This document shows positions 1 to 8,318 of a stretch of 64,000 nt of DNA, in pieces; the stretch's first letter is position 1, and each line of letters starts with the position of its first letter. The DNA comes from G942493375 sp942493375. GTDB taxonomy: Bacteria > Armatimonadota > UBA5829. The stretch is taken from NCBI GenBank assembly GCA_942493375.1, contig OW818698.1, positions 496,001 to 560,000 on the forward strand, given 5' to 3'. Under the pieces are notes generated by a model. The model had not been told where the DNA came from. It searched no databases and was given only the letters and a program-made list of their open reading frames with translations. The translations under genes and the position numbers were made by a program.

Positions 1-2540
1 TCAATGCAAAACCAACCGGCAATACGTTCGGAATCGGATTATATGATTACATAGCCAAAAGAGCAGTCTACAACGCCCGCATGTGGACAGCAGAGGAGTC
101 CTCCGCCGACTGGAAAGCCTATGACACCGGGTCCTGGATCCCTGCACCTTATGAACAGACACTCTGGGTCAACATTTCGCCGGATGCGTCAGAATACATC
201 GATTTCGATAGATTTGTAGTAGTCCCGCAATCATTCAAATCCCTCGATACACTCTGTGATTATCTTTCCAACAACCCAAACGAACTGGCTTCAGTTGCCC
301 GTGGAGGCAGATATGGCTACTCCTCCATCGAACTCGCTGATGCACGCTCCCTGAAAATCCAGACTCTTATAGGAGGAGATTTCGATCCCAACCTGTACCC
401 GGATTCCTGGGCCGGTCTGGTAGTCGATTACCACACCCCCGCAGGATATACCCACCGCGTTAACTATGCATGGGGACCAAGCTGGAGAGGAACTCCCGAA
501 CTCGAAGGTGATGCAGCCAGGTCCACACCCCCTAATGTACAGAACACTCTGGGAGTTCAATCCAGAACTCTTGATACCTTCATACCATTCGATATCACTG
601 CAAAAGCTCCAAAAGACTGGGATGGTAAGGTCAAAATCGGCACATTGGTCCGTGGATTATACAATGACAAAGCCCTGCTTGCAGTTATCTTCCCCGGCAG
701 TCCTCTAAACAAACTCCCATATCTGGGCTGCACGCATGCAGACAGTCCCGACTACACCAATGACTTCGGAGGAATACTCGGTTCTGACGACGCCACCCTT
801 GCAAAGGCCATCAACACACAATACAGGACAATGCTGGAACAGAGAGTAGCCAATGGCTCAGCTCTCCCTCCATTCATTCTCCGCACCGAATCTCCTCAAT
901 ATTTCGTTTTTAAAGACCGCTTAAATCCGCAGTGGGCCAATAGTTCGCTTAAAGCCCAACCAATAGACCTTAAGCTTGCCAAACAGGAATATGAATCCGC
1001 CCAGGTAGCCATAATCCCATCCGGCACAAACTCGTTATCCAAAGTGACAGTTTCCTGCAGCGATTTAATCGGATCCAAAGGTAAAATCACCAATAGCGAC
1101 ATCAAACTCTGGCGTGTAGACTATGTTGAAAACAACCGTCCAGCGCTTGGTCAGAGTCCCGACTGGTGGCCGGATCCACTACTCCCAAATGCATCATTCG
1201 ACGTCCCAGCAGGCCAAAACAGGGCAGTCTGGTTTACAGTCCACACAACAGCCAATACTCCAGCCGGAGTCTACCGTGGAAAACTGACCGTAAAGTCCGC
1301 CAATGCCCCCACTGTGCAGGTCCCTGTCACAGTAACAGTCTGGGATTTCACCATAGCCAAAACCGGTCACCTGAAAATGGCGTTCTGGTTTTTCTTTGGA
1401 CAAGCTGAGACTATCTACAACATGCCAAATGGTCTGCCGATGTCTCTGCAATACAAATTCGCAGACTTCCTGAACGAATACAAGATAGGCATGAGCTTCC
1501 CCGGCGCCGGTCCTGACCACATAGATCCCTACAACCGTGGTTTCAAACAATTCCGCGAAGCTGATGGAACATTCACATACGATTTCAGCGAAGTAGACAA
1601 GCTCCTGAAACGCTGCATAGATAAAGGTCAGAACTCATTCAACATAGCATTAGCCTGCTGTGGAAATTCTCCCTGGGATCTGATCAAAATCAGAGACCGC
1701 AAGACAGGAGAGGACTACGTATACAAGTTCCAGGGTTACCAGGATCCCGGATTCTGGACAATGTATGAATCCTTCCTGAAAGCAATCACAAAACACATGA
1801 AAGATAAAGGCTGGTGGAAGTACTGCTACTACCAGGGCAATGACGAACCTGGAGAAGGCCGTCCCGGTTCCTACGAAGATACAGTCAAACTATATGATTT
1901 CGTACACAAAGTCATCCCGGATATGAAATGCCTGATAACCAAGCAGCCTGTTCCTGAGCTTGATGGACACGTAGATATCTGGTGTCCGCTTGATGTCTAT
2001 TTCAACCCCACAGTCTCCAAACAACAGCAGGCAGCAGGCAAGACAATGTGGTGGTATATCATCGGACGCTTCAACCATTCAGTTCCTGCAATGGACATCC
2101 GAATGACCTTCTGGACCACCTGGAAATACAATCTCAGCGGTCTCCTTTATTGGGGTTCAGACTACTGGTGTTCGCCATCACCTGAAGGCACTACGAACAT
2201 CCAGAAAGACCCAGCCAAACGCTGGCCCAACACCCCCTGGATTCTCTCTGGGGAATATTCCGGCCAAATCTGTTACCCAGGCCCCAACGGTCCCCTGCCC
2301 TGCCAGAGACTGGAAGCAGTCAGAGATGGAGTAGAAGACTACGAATACCTATACCTGCTCTCAACTAAACTGGCCAAACTAAGAAAACAAGGCAAAACCC
2401 CATCCTGGGCAAAAGAAGCAGATAATCTACTGTCAGTCCCCAGCAACCTGGTAGCCGACAAAGACAAAAACACAAGAGACTACACCCAACTACAATCAAC
2501 CAGAGAAAAAATAGCAAAGATGATCTTAAGTCCAATGTAG
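1..2540 (+). CDS. DUF4091 / GH123-like glycoside hydrolase, 5' end missing
   Basis: The frame is open from the first bases of the window, so the start lies upstream and only about 845 residues are visible. The C-terminus has the DUF4091 signature (RDGVEDYEYLYLL), typical of secreted proteins related to GH123. A TIM-barrel-like part contains the motif YYQGNDEPGEG; adjacent Asp-Glu pairs of this kind are the catalytic residues of GH123, so D and E here are the likely active site. The preceding part (TPAGVYRGKLTVKS) looks like a beta-sandwich. The role is probably extracellular cleavage of an amino-sugar or other glycan. The substrate cannot be told from sequence. A palindromic repeat follows 28 nt after the stop. 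Confidence 0.8.
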   Translation, partial: NAKPTGNTFGIGLYDYIAKRAVYNARMWTAEESSADWKAYDTGSWIPAPYEQTLWVNISPDASEYIDFDRFVVVPQSFKSLDTLCDYLSNNPNELASVARGGRYGYSSIELADARSLKIQTLIGGDFDPNLYPDSWAGLVVDYHTPAGYTHRVNYAWGPSWRGTPELEGDAARSTPPNVQNTLGVQSRTLDTFIPFDITAKAPKDWDGKVKIGTLVRGLYNDKALLAVIFPGSPLNKLPYLGCTHADSPDYTNDFGGILGSDDATLAKAINTQYRTMLEQRVANGSALPPFILRTESPQYFVFKDRLNPQWANSSLKAQPIDLKLAKQEYESAQVAIIPSGTNSLSKVTVSCSDLIGSKGKITNSDIKLWRVDYVENNRPALGQSPDWWPDPLLPNASFDVPAGQNRAVWFTVHTTANTPAGVYRGKLTVKSANAPTVQVPVTVTVWDFTIAKTGHLKMAFWFFFGQAETIYNMPNGLPMSLQYKFADFLNEYKIGMSFPGAGPDHIDPYNRGFKQFREADGTFTYDFSEVDKLLKRCIDKGQNSFNIALACCGNSPWDLIKIRDRKTGEDYVYKFQGYQDPGFWTMYESFLKAITKHMKDKGWWKYCYYQGNDEPGEGRPGSYEDTVKLYDFVHKVIPDMKCLITKQPVPELDGHVDIWCPLDVYFNPTVSKQQQAAGKTMWWYIIGRFNHSVPAMDIRMTFWTTWKYNLSGLLYWGSDYWCSPSPEGTTNIQKDPAKRWPNTPWILSGEYSGQICYPGPNGPLPCQRLEAVRDGVEDYEYLYLLSTKLAKLRKQGKTPSWAKEADNLLSVPSNLVADKDKNTRDYTQLQSTREKIAKMILSPM

Positions 2541-2568
2541 CGAAACACTATAAAGGCGGGAATTTCTA

Positions 2569-2620
2569 TGCATCGGTATCAGAGCGTAGGGGCAGACCCC
2601 GAAGCGTCGATGCCGATGCA
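2569..2620 (+). repeat. Dispersed palindrome PAL-C, copy 1
   Basis: The left arm begins tgcatcggtatcagagcg and the right arm ends cgatgccgatgca, with an inner purine-rich/pyrimidine-rich pair. Other copies are at 19751 and 56432. All three are on the same strand as the upstream gene and begin 19-28 nt after its stop codon, so a 3'-end role (transcript stability or termination) is plausible. Confidence 0.85.
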
Positions 2621-2652
2621 CCACCCATGCCCTCTCCCAGCATATCAGCCGC

Positions 2653-3262
2653 CCCCCACCCCGCTAGCCCTGAGTAGCCGAAGGCGTATCGAAGGGCGGA
2701 ATACGAAGAGCCAACCCTGAAAGATGCGAAACCGACCCCCAACCCCGCTAGTCCTGAGTAGCCAAAGGCGTATCGAAGGGCGGAATACGAAGAGCCAACC
2801 CTGAAAGATGCGAAACCGACCCGCACCCCGCTAGCCCTGAGTAGCCAAAGGCGTATCGAAGGGCGGAATACGAAGAGCCAACCCTGAAAGATGCGAAACC
2901 GACCCGCACCCCGCTAACCCTGAGTAGCCAAAGGCGTATCGAAGGGCGGAATACGAAGAGCCAACCCTGAAAGATGCGAAACCGACCCGCACCCCGCTAG
3001 CCCTGAGTAGCCAAAGGCGTATCGAAGGGCGGAATACAAAGAGTCAACCCTGAAAGATGCGAAACCGACCCGCACCCCGCTAGCCCTGAGTAGCCAAAGG
3101 CGTATCGAAGGGCGGAATACGAAGAGCCAACCCTGAAAGATGCGAAACCGACCCGCACCCCGCTAGCCCTGAGTAGCCAAAGGCGTATCGAAGGGCGGAA
3201 TACGAAGAGCCAACCCTGAAAGATGCGAAACCCACCCCCAACCCCGCTAGCCCTAAGAAGCC
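2653..3262. repeat. Tandem array 1, eight 83-bp units
   Basis: The landmark ccgctagccctgag starts at about 2661, 2745, 2828, 2911, 2994, 3077, 3160 and 3243, giving a period of 83 bp (84 for the first). Each unit contains an inverted pair ccctgagtagcc / cgtatcgaaggg, a REP-like hairpin. Units are nearly identical, with scattered substitutions. The period is not a multiple of three, and the short antisense frames are not genes. The rest of the interval up to the next gene (3263-3409) holds a degenerate fragment of the same repeat and a promoter. Confidence 0.95.
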
Positions 3263-3310
3263 AAAGGTAGAACTGTCAGAAAAGCACGATCTACTGTAAC
3301 CAAGCTGGAG

Positions 3311-3319
3311 TGGTATAAT
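3311..3319 (+). promoter_or_regulatory. Extended -10 promoter for the GIY-YIG gene
   Basis: TGGTATAAT is a perfect extended -10 element (TGn-TATAAT) lying about 90 bp before the GIY-YIG start. No good -35 hexamer is visible 17 bp upstream, as is usual for extended -10 promoters. Confidence 0.4.
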
Positions 3320-3409
3320 AAGCTAAACAATTTTACACCTCGCTAACCTTGAGTAGCAGGAATGCCAAAAGGCGAATGGTAACAAAAACACTGTTATTGG
3401 AGGGGTATA

Positions 3410-3784
3410 ATGTCAAAACCTTTCTTCGCCTACATGCTTTTATGCGCTGATGACTCATATTATCTGGGCCACACAGATGATCTGTTCAAGCGTGTTGCTG
3501 AACACCAGTCCGGTATAGGTTGTGCTTATACTTCAAAGCGTTGCCCTGTACAGCTTGTGTGGTCCCAGGAGTTTGCTACTAGAGAAGAAGCCAAGGCTGC
3601 CGAAACACAGATAAAGGGATGGAGCAAAGCAAAAAAGAAAGCATTAATAGGCAGTGATTTTGACAAAGTCTCAATACTGTCTAAGAAGCGTGACTGGGCT
3701 GGCTACAGAGAACGGCATGCGGAGTCAATTATGAGAAAACCCGAAAAACCTGCAGATCGTTCTCACAATCCTGATTCTGATTAG
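3410..3784 (+). CDS. GIY-YIG superfamily nuclease (YhbQ/UPF0213-like)
   Basis: A 124-residue protein of the small stand-alone GIY-YIG family. The GIY-YIG core appears as AYMLL...SYYLGHTDDL in residues 8-25, followed by the conserved Arg of KRVAEH, the TSKRCPVQLVW strand, the catalytic-type Glu in KAAETQIKGW, and a basic KKKALI end. The last 20 residues (KPEKPADRSHNPDSD) are a polar tail outside the domain. The ATG is preceded by GGAGGGG. The gene stands alone between two tandem arrays of the same REP-like repeat. Stand-alone members are presumed DNA endonucleases, but the in vivo role of this type is poorly defined. The position invites comparison with REP-associated enzymes, which is inference only. 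Confidence 0.9.
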   Translation: MSKPFFAYMLLCADDSYYLGHTDDLFKRVAEHQSGIGCAYTSKRCPVQLVWSQEFATREEAKAAETQIKGWSKAKKKALIGSDFDKVSILSKKRDWAGYRERHAESIMRKPEKPADRSHNPDSD

Positions 3785-3796
3785 CTATGGGACAAC

Positions 3797-5242
3797 ATGC
3801 CACCCCGCTAGCCCTGAGTAGCCGAAGGCGTATCGAAGGGCGGAATACGAAGAGCCTACCCTGAAAGATCATGCGAAACCGATCCCCACCCCGCTAGCCC
3901 TGAGTAACCGAAGGCGTTTCGAAAGGCGGTATACGAAGAACCTGCCCTGAAAGATCATGCGAAACCGATCCCGCACCCCGCTAGCCCTGAGTAACCGAAG
4001 GCGTTTCGAAAGGCGGTATACGAAGAACCTGCCCTGAAAGATCATGCGAAACCGATCCCGCACCCCGCTAGCCCTGAGTAGCCAAAGGCGTTTCGAAAGG
4101 CGGTATACGAAGAACCTGCCCTGAAAGATCATGCGAAACCGATCCCGCACCCCGCTAGCCCTGAGTAGCCAAAGGCGTTTCGAAAGGCGGTATACGAAGA
4201 ACCTGCCCTGAAAGATCATGCGAAACCGATCCCGCACCCCGCTAGCCCTGAGTAGCCAAAGGCGTTTCGAAAGGCGGTATACGAAGAACCTGCCCTGAAA
4301 GATCATGCGAAACCGATCCCGCACCCCGCTAGCCCTGAGTAGCCAAAGGCGTATCGAAGGGCGGTATACGAAGAACCTGCCCTGAAAGATCATGCGAAAC
4401 CGATCCCGCACCCCGCTAGCCCTGAGTAGCCAAAGGCGTATCGAAGGGCGGTATACGAAGAACCTGCCCTGAAAGATCATGCGAAACCGATCCCGCACCC
4501 CGCTAGCCCTGAGTAGCCAAAGGCGTATCGAAGGGCGGTATACGAAGAACCTGCCCTGAAAGATCATGCGAAACCGATCCCGCACCCCGCTAGCCCTGAG
4601 TAGCCAAAGGCGTATCGAAGGGCGGTATACGAAGAACCTGCCCTGAAAGATCATGCGAAACCGATCCCGCACCCCGCTAGCCCTGAGTAGCCAAAGGCGT
4701 ATCGAAGGGCGGTATACGAAGAACCTGCCCTGAAAGATCATGCGAAACCGATCCCGCACCCCGCTAGCCCTGAGTAGCCAAAGGCGTATCGAAGGGCGGT
4801 ATACGAAGAACCTGCCCTGAAAGATCATGCGAAACCGATCCCGCACCCCGCTAGCCCTGAGTAGCCAAAGGCGTATCGAAGGGCGGTATACGAAGAACCT
4901 GCCCTGAAAGATCATGCGAAACCGATCCCGCACCCCGCTAGCCCTGAGTAGCCAAAGGCGTATCGAAGGGCGGTATACGAAGAACCTGCCCTGAAAGATC
5001 ATGCGAAACCGATCCCGCACCCCGCTAGCCCTGAGTAGCCAAAGGCGTTTCGAAAGGCGGTATACCATGAACCTGCCCTGAAAGATCATGCGAAACCGAT
5101 CCCGCACCCCGCTAGCCCTGAGTAGCCAAAGGCGTTTCGAAAGGCGGTATACGAAGAACCTGCCCTGAAAGATCATGCGAAACCGATCCCGCACCCCGCT
5201 AGCCCTGAGTAGCCAAAGGCGTATCGAAGGGCGGTATACGAC
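3797..5242. repeat. Tandem array 2, seventeen 87-bp units
   Basis: The same repeat family as array 1, lengthened to 87 bp by two small insertions (gatcatgcg for gatgcg, and gatcccgc for gacccgc). The landmark ccgctagc recurs every 87 bp from 3805 to 5196; the first interval is 86. Because 87 is divisible by three and one frame lacks stops, a 466-codon antisense frame runs through it. That frame is an artefact of periodicity. Units fall into sub-variants (gcgtttcgaaaggcgg versus gcgtatcgaagggcgg) arranged in blocks, a sign of local unit amplification. Confidence 0.95.
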
Positions 5243-5271
5243 GAGACAACCATTGCAGTAGTACGCCACGC

Positions 5272-5300
5272 TTGCCTGTTGCTGATATACTCCCTACAAT
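5272..5300 (+). promoter_or_regulatory. Sigma-70 promoter of the tandem hydrolase genes
   Basis: TTGCCT at 5272 and TACAAT at 5295 are separated by 17 bp. The start of transcription would be near 5307, 27 nt before the ATG of the next gene. The promoter lies just outside the end of tandem array 2. Confidence 0.6.
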
Positions 5301-5333
5301 AGTGTATACATCAATAATCAGAGGCTGTAAACA

Positions 5334-8210
5334 ATGGAAAAACTGTTACCAGGATGGATTATTTTAGCGCTACTCATACTGTGCACCGGAATCGCCAATG
5401 CACAGGCAGTAACATTTCAAAACAAGTATGCAAAACTGGTTATTGAAGCAGATGGTAGAGTCTCCGGCGTTTTCAACCGCAGCACAGGTAAGAATTATGC
5501 AATAACTGCCCCTGCAAACTACCTCGCCACTATCAAGCAAAACGATAAAATCCTGACTGTTACATCCGTTACAAAAACAAAGGAAGGCATATCCCTTGTT
5601 TTTGGTAACTCCAACGTTACAGCAAATATAAAAGTCACCCCAAAACCCAACTACTTTGAATTTGAAGTAACCAGCGTCACTCCGGACAACATTCAGGAGT
5701 TCACTTTCCTGGATATCAAACTCAATCCCGCAGCCAACGAAAAACCATCATTCTCCTGGGCCGCTATCGCAATGAACCTGCACACAAATGTCCCTGCACT
5801 CCCTGGATTGGGCTACAGTTTGCTTGCCACCAGCTATTCCACATTCGGCATCATAGGATCAAAAGCCGCAGTCATAGGGTCTCCCGTAAACAAGATGCGC
5901 GCAGTTATGAAGGAAGTAGTTTACGCTGCCAAAGACGATGTCCCATACAACCCCTATGGTGGTCCCTGGGCCATGGACCACAAGTTCAACCGGGGTTCCT
6001 ATATAGTGGATTGCATGCAGACCCGGGAAGATACCGTAGATAAATGGATAAAGCTATGCAAGGAGACCGGTATCCACCAGATAGACATCAACAACTGGAA
6101 CTTCTTCAATGGAGAATACGATGTCAATCCCGAGTTCATCCCGGGTGGTAAAGAAGCCTTAAAACGTATCATCAAGAAACTCCACGCTGCAGGAATACGC
6201 TGCGGGCTCCATACCTATTCATTCCTGGTAGGAAAACACAGCAGGAAATATGTAAATCCAATCCCTGACCCTCGCCTTTTGAAAGGCTCAAAGTTCAACC
6301 TTGCCAGCGATCTGAATGCAACCGACACCGTTATTCCGATAGAATCCAACCCAAATCTTCAATATGCCGCAGACCAGGCAACAACCACCGGACTGATTAT
6401 ACAAATAGGCAATGAACTGATATCCGTAGCAGGTGTGAATAGAACCGCCCCATACTCATTCACCGGATGCACCAGGGGTCTGCTGGGAACCAAAGCAACC
6501 GCACACAAGGTATCTTCAGAGGCCAGCGAACTCAAGCAAGTCTACGATATGTTCATTCCCGATGTTCATACCACCCTGTTCAAAGAAGTAGCTGCCAATA
6601 TAGTTAGTTTATACAACGAATGCGGGTTCGATATGACGTATCTGGATGCAGTCGATTCCTATGGTCTGCTGGATGGTTATGAGAATGGATGGTATTGGTC
6701 CACCGTATTTGTCAACGAAATCGTAAAGCATGTTAATAGACCTGTGATGATGGAAGGTTCCGCATTGTGGCCCGGAATGTGGTTTGCTCGCTCCAGGATG
6801 GGAGCCTGGGACGTTCCTATAAGGGCTGAAAAAGAATGCTACGATGCCCACTTTGTAGACAATCTGATCTCCGAAAAGATATTCCTGCCCCCGCATATGG
6901 GCTGGTGTGATGCGCACAAATGGACCCCCATCCAGCCGGAACGGTCATTCCCTGATGATATAGAATATCTACTGTGCAAGGGAATGTCTGTCAATTGTGG
7001 GCTCTCTATGCAGAATTATCTGAACCCGGATAACTACATGAAGTCCGAAAATGCACAACGAATAGGAAAACTGATCCGGACCTATGAAGAACTCCGGGCT
7101 AAAAACTACTTCCCGGAATCCGTCAGAGAGAAACTCAAAGTGTCCGGTGAAGACTTCACCCTGGAACAGGACAAAAAGGGCTGGTTCTTCCGACCTGTCA
7201 CCTATGCAAAACACAAAGCCGGCGGATATGACACCAGCACAAACAAATGGTCTGTCAACAACCAATACTCATCTCAACCCGCTCAGTTGCGCATAGAGGC
7301 ACTGATGTCCATCGATCCATACGACTCACCCGAATCCGTTATATTGACCAATTACATGGATGGTAGTTTCAATAGTCCTATACAATCCTCAGGGATAACC
7401 TCAAGCAAGATCACACCAGGCAGTTATCCCGAACTCGGACGTTCAGACTCAATAGCATGTTACAAAGCAACATCCAATAATCCTATGGCTTGGGTAATGC
7501 ACTCAGCAAATCTGACGCCACCGGTAGACTGCAGCATGAAGGGCTTCGGAGTCTGGATATATGGAGATGGACAGAGAGAAATCATCAACATCCAGAATAC
7601 ATCCCCAATATATACAAGCAACGGACGCAGTGATCATTATATTAAGATAGACTTCACCGGATGGCGTTACTTTGAGTTTGTTGAACCTGAAACAACTGAT
7701 ATAACCAAATACGATTGGCCGTATGCATCAAAAAAATCAGAATGGGCATACACAGAGAAAGGCCCTGCGTCCGGTAGTCCACGAGTGCCATTGAATACCC
7801 TGGCTTATTCAGTCTACATTCAATATGGAACAGTCAACACAGTTTCGATATTCGGAATCTGGTATAACAATCTACCGGTCGGAAAAGAAGTCACAACCTA
7901 CCTGACTCCAGTCAAAGCTCTTCCCCTGAGAACAGCCAAAATCCAGAATCCATCCATAGAAATAGCAGGCAAAACAATCACTTTCCCGGTGACTCTTGAA
8001 AGTGGACAATACATAGAATATCACTCAATGAAAGACTGCAAAGTCTACGATGCCGAAGGCACCACCATCGCAACCATAACCCCCACCGGTGAATCTCCCG
8101 TCATCAAAAACGGCATAAACCAGGTAGCTTTCAGTTCAAAAGCCATAAATGGAGTCACACCAAGATTAAACATAACAGTCATAACCAAAGGAAATCCGTT
8201 AACCAAATAG
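5334..8210 (+). CDS. Secreted TIM-barrel glycoside hydrolase-like protein, paralogue A
   Basis: A 958-residue protein with a clear signal peptide (hydrophobic residues 9-21, cleavage near ANAQA). Layout: N-terminal beta-sandwich to about residue 200, a TIM barrel to about 600, C-terminal beta-sandwich domains to the end. Barrel motifs resemble clan-D-type glycosidases: INNWNFF, GIRCGLHTYSF, MTYLDAVDSYG (Asp, candidate nucleophile) and MMEGSALWPG. I cannot assign a CAZy family with confidence. It is strongly similar along its whole length to the next gene, an obvious tandem duplication. Export and the nearby MFS gene point to extracellular glycan breakdown. Confidence 0.75.
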   Translation: MEKLLPGWIILALLILCTGIANAQAVTFQNKYAKLVIEADGRVSGVFNRSTGKNYAITAPANYLATIKQNDKILTVTSVTKTKEGISLVFGNSNVTANIKVTPKPNYFEFEVTSVTPDNIQEFTFLDIKLNPAANEKPSFSWAAIAMNLHTNVPALPGLGYSLLATSYSTFGIIGSKAAVIGSPVNKMRAVMKEVVYAAKDDVPYNPYGGPWAMDHKFNRGSYIVDCMQTREDTVDKWIKLCKETGIHQIDINNWNFFNGEYDVNPEFIPGGKEALKRIIKKLHAAGIRCGLHTYSFLVGKHSRKYVNPIPDPRLLKGSKFNLASDLNATDTVIPIESNPNLQYAADQATTTGLIIQIGNELISVAGVNRTAPYSFTGCTRGLLGTKATAHKVSSEASELKQVYDMFIPDVHTTLFKEVAANIVSLYNECGFDMTYLDAVDSYGLLDGYENGWYWSTVFVNEIVKHVNRPVMMEGSALWPGMWFARSRMGAWDVPIRAEKECYDAHFVDNLISEKIFLPPHMGWCDAHKWTPIQPERSFPDDIEYLLCKGMSVNCGLSMQNYLNPDNYMKSENAQRIGKLIRTYEELRAKNYFPESVREKLKVSGEDFTLEQDKKGWFFRPVTYAKHKAGGYDTSTNKWSVNNQYSSQPAQLRIEALMSIDPYDSPESVILTNYMDGSFNSPIQSSGITSSKITPGSYPELGRSDSIACYKATSNNPMAWVMHSANLTPPVDCSMKGFGVWIYGDGQREIINIQNTSPIYTSNGRSDHYIKIDFTGWRYFEFVEPETTDITKYDWPYASKKSEWAYTEKGPASGSPRVPLNTLAYSVYIQYGTVNTVSIFGIWYNNLPVGKEVTTYLTPVKALPLRTAKIQNPSIEIAGKTITFPVTLESGQYIEYHSMKDCKVYDAEGTTIATITPTGESPVIKNGINQVAFSSKAINGVTPRLNITVITKGNPLTK

Positions 8211-8227
8211 CTCATAAATAAGCAGGT

Positions 8228-8305
8228 GTTTCGGGACTTGAGGGTTAGATACAATGGCAATGGAGTAATCCACTAACCCACCAACTAACCCGGAAGTCCC
8301 GAAAC
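8228..8305. repeat. Dispersed palindrome PAL-B, copy 1
   Basis: Arms gtttcgggacttgagggtt and aacccggaagtcccgaaac enclose a variable loop of about 38 nt, forming a long imperfect hairpin. It begins 17 nt after the stop of the upstream hydrolase and ends directly before the ribosome-binding site of its paralogue. Other full copies are at 32621 and 34223. Confidence 0.9.
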
Positions 8306-8318
8306 AAGGAGTTCAACA

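Noticed and set aside
2653..5242. Possible CRISPR arrays around the GIY-YIG gene
   Set aside because: Same reason: unit-long identity without variable spacers.
3869..5269. 466-codon antisense frame of 29-residue repeats
   Set aside because: It exists only because the tandem unit is 87 bp and one frame has no stop; there is no start site, and the related 83-bp array shows the same sequence is not kept in frame.
5334..8210. Calling paralogue A an alpha-galactosidase
   Set aside because: The YLDA motif is compatible with clan D, but the family-specific surroundings are not clear enough for a named activity.
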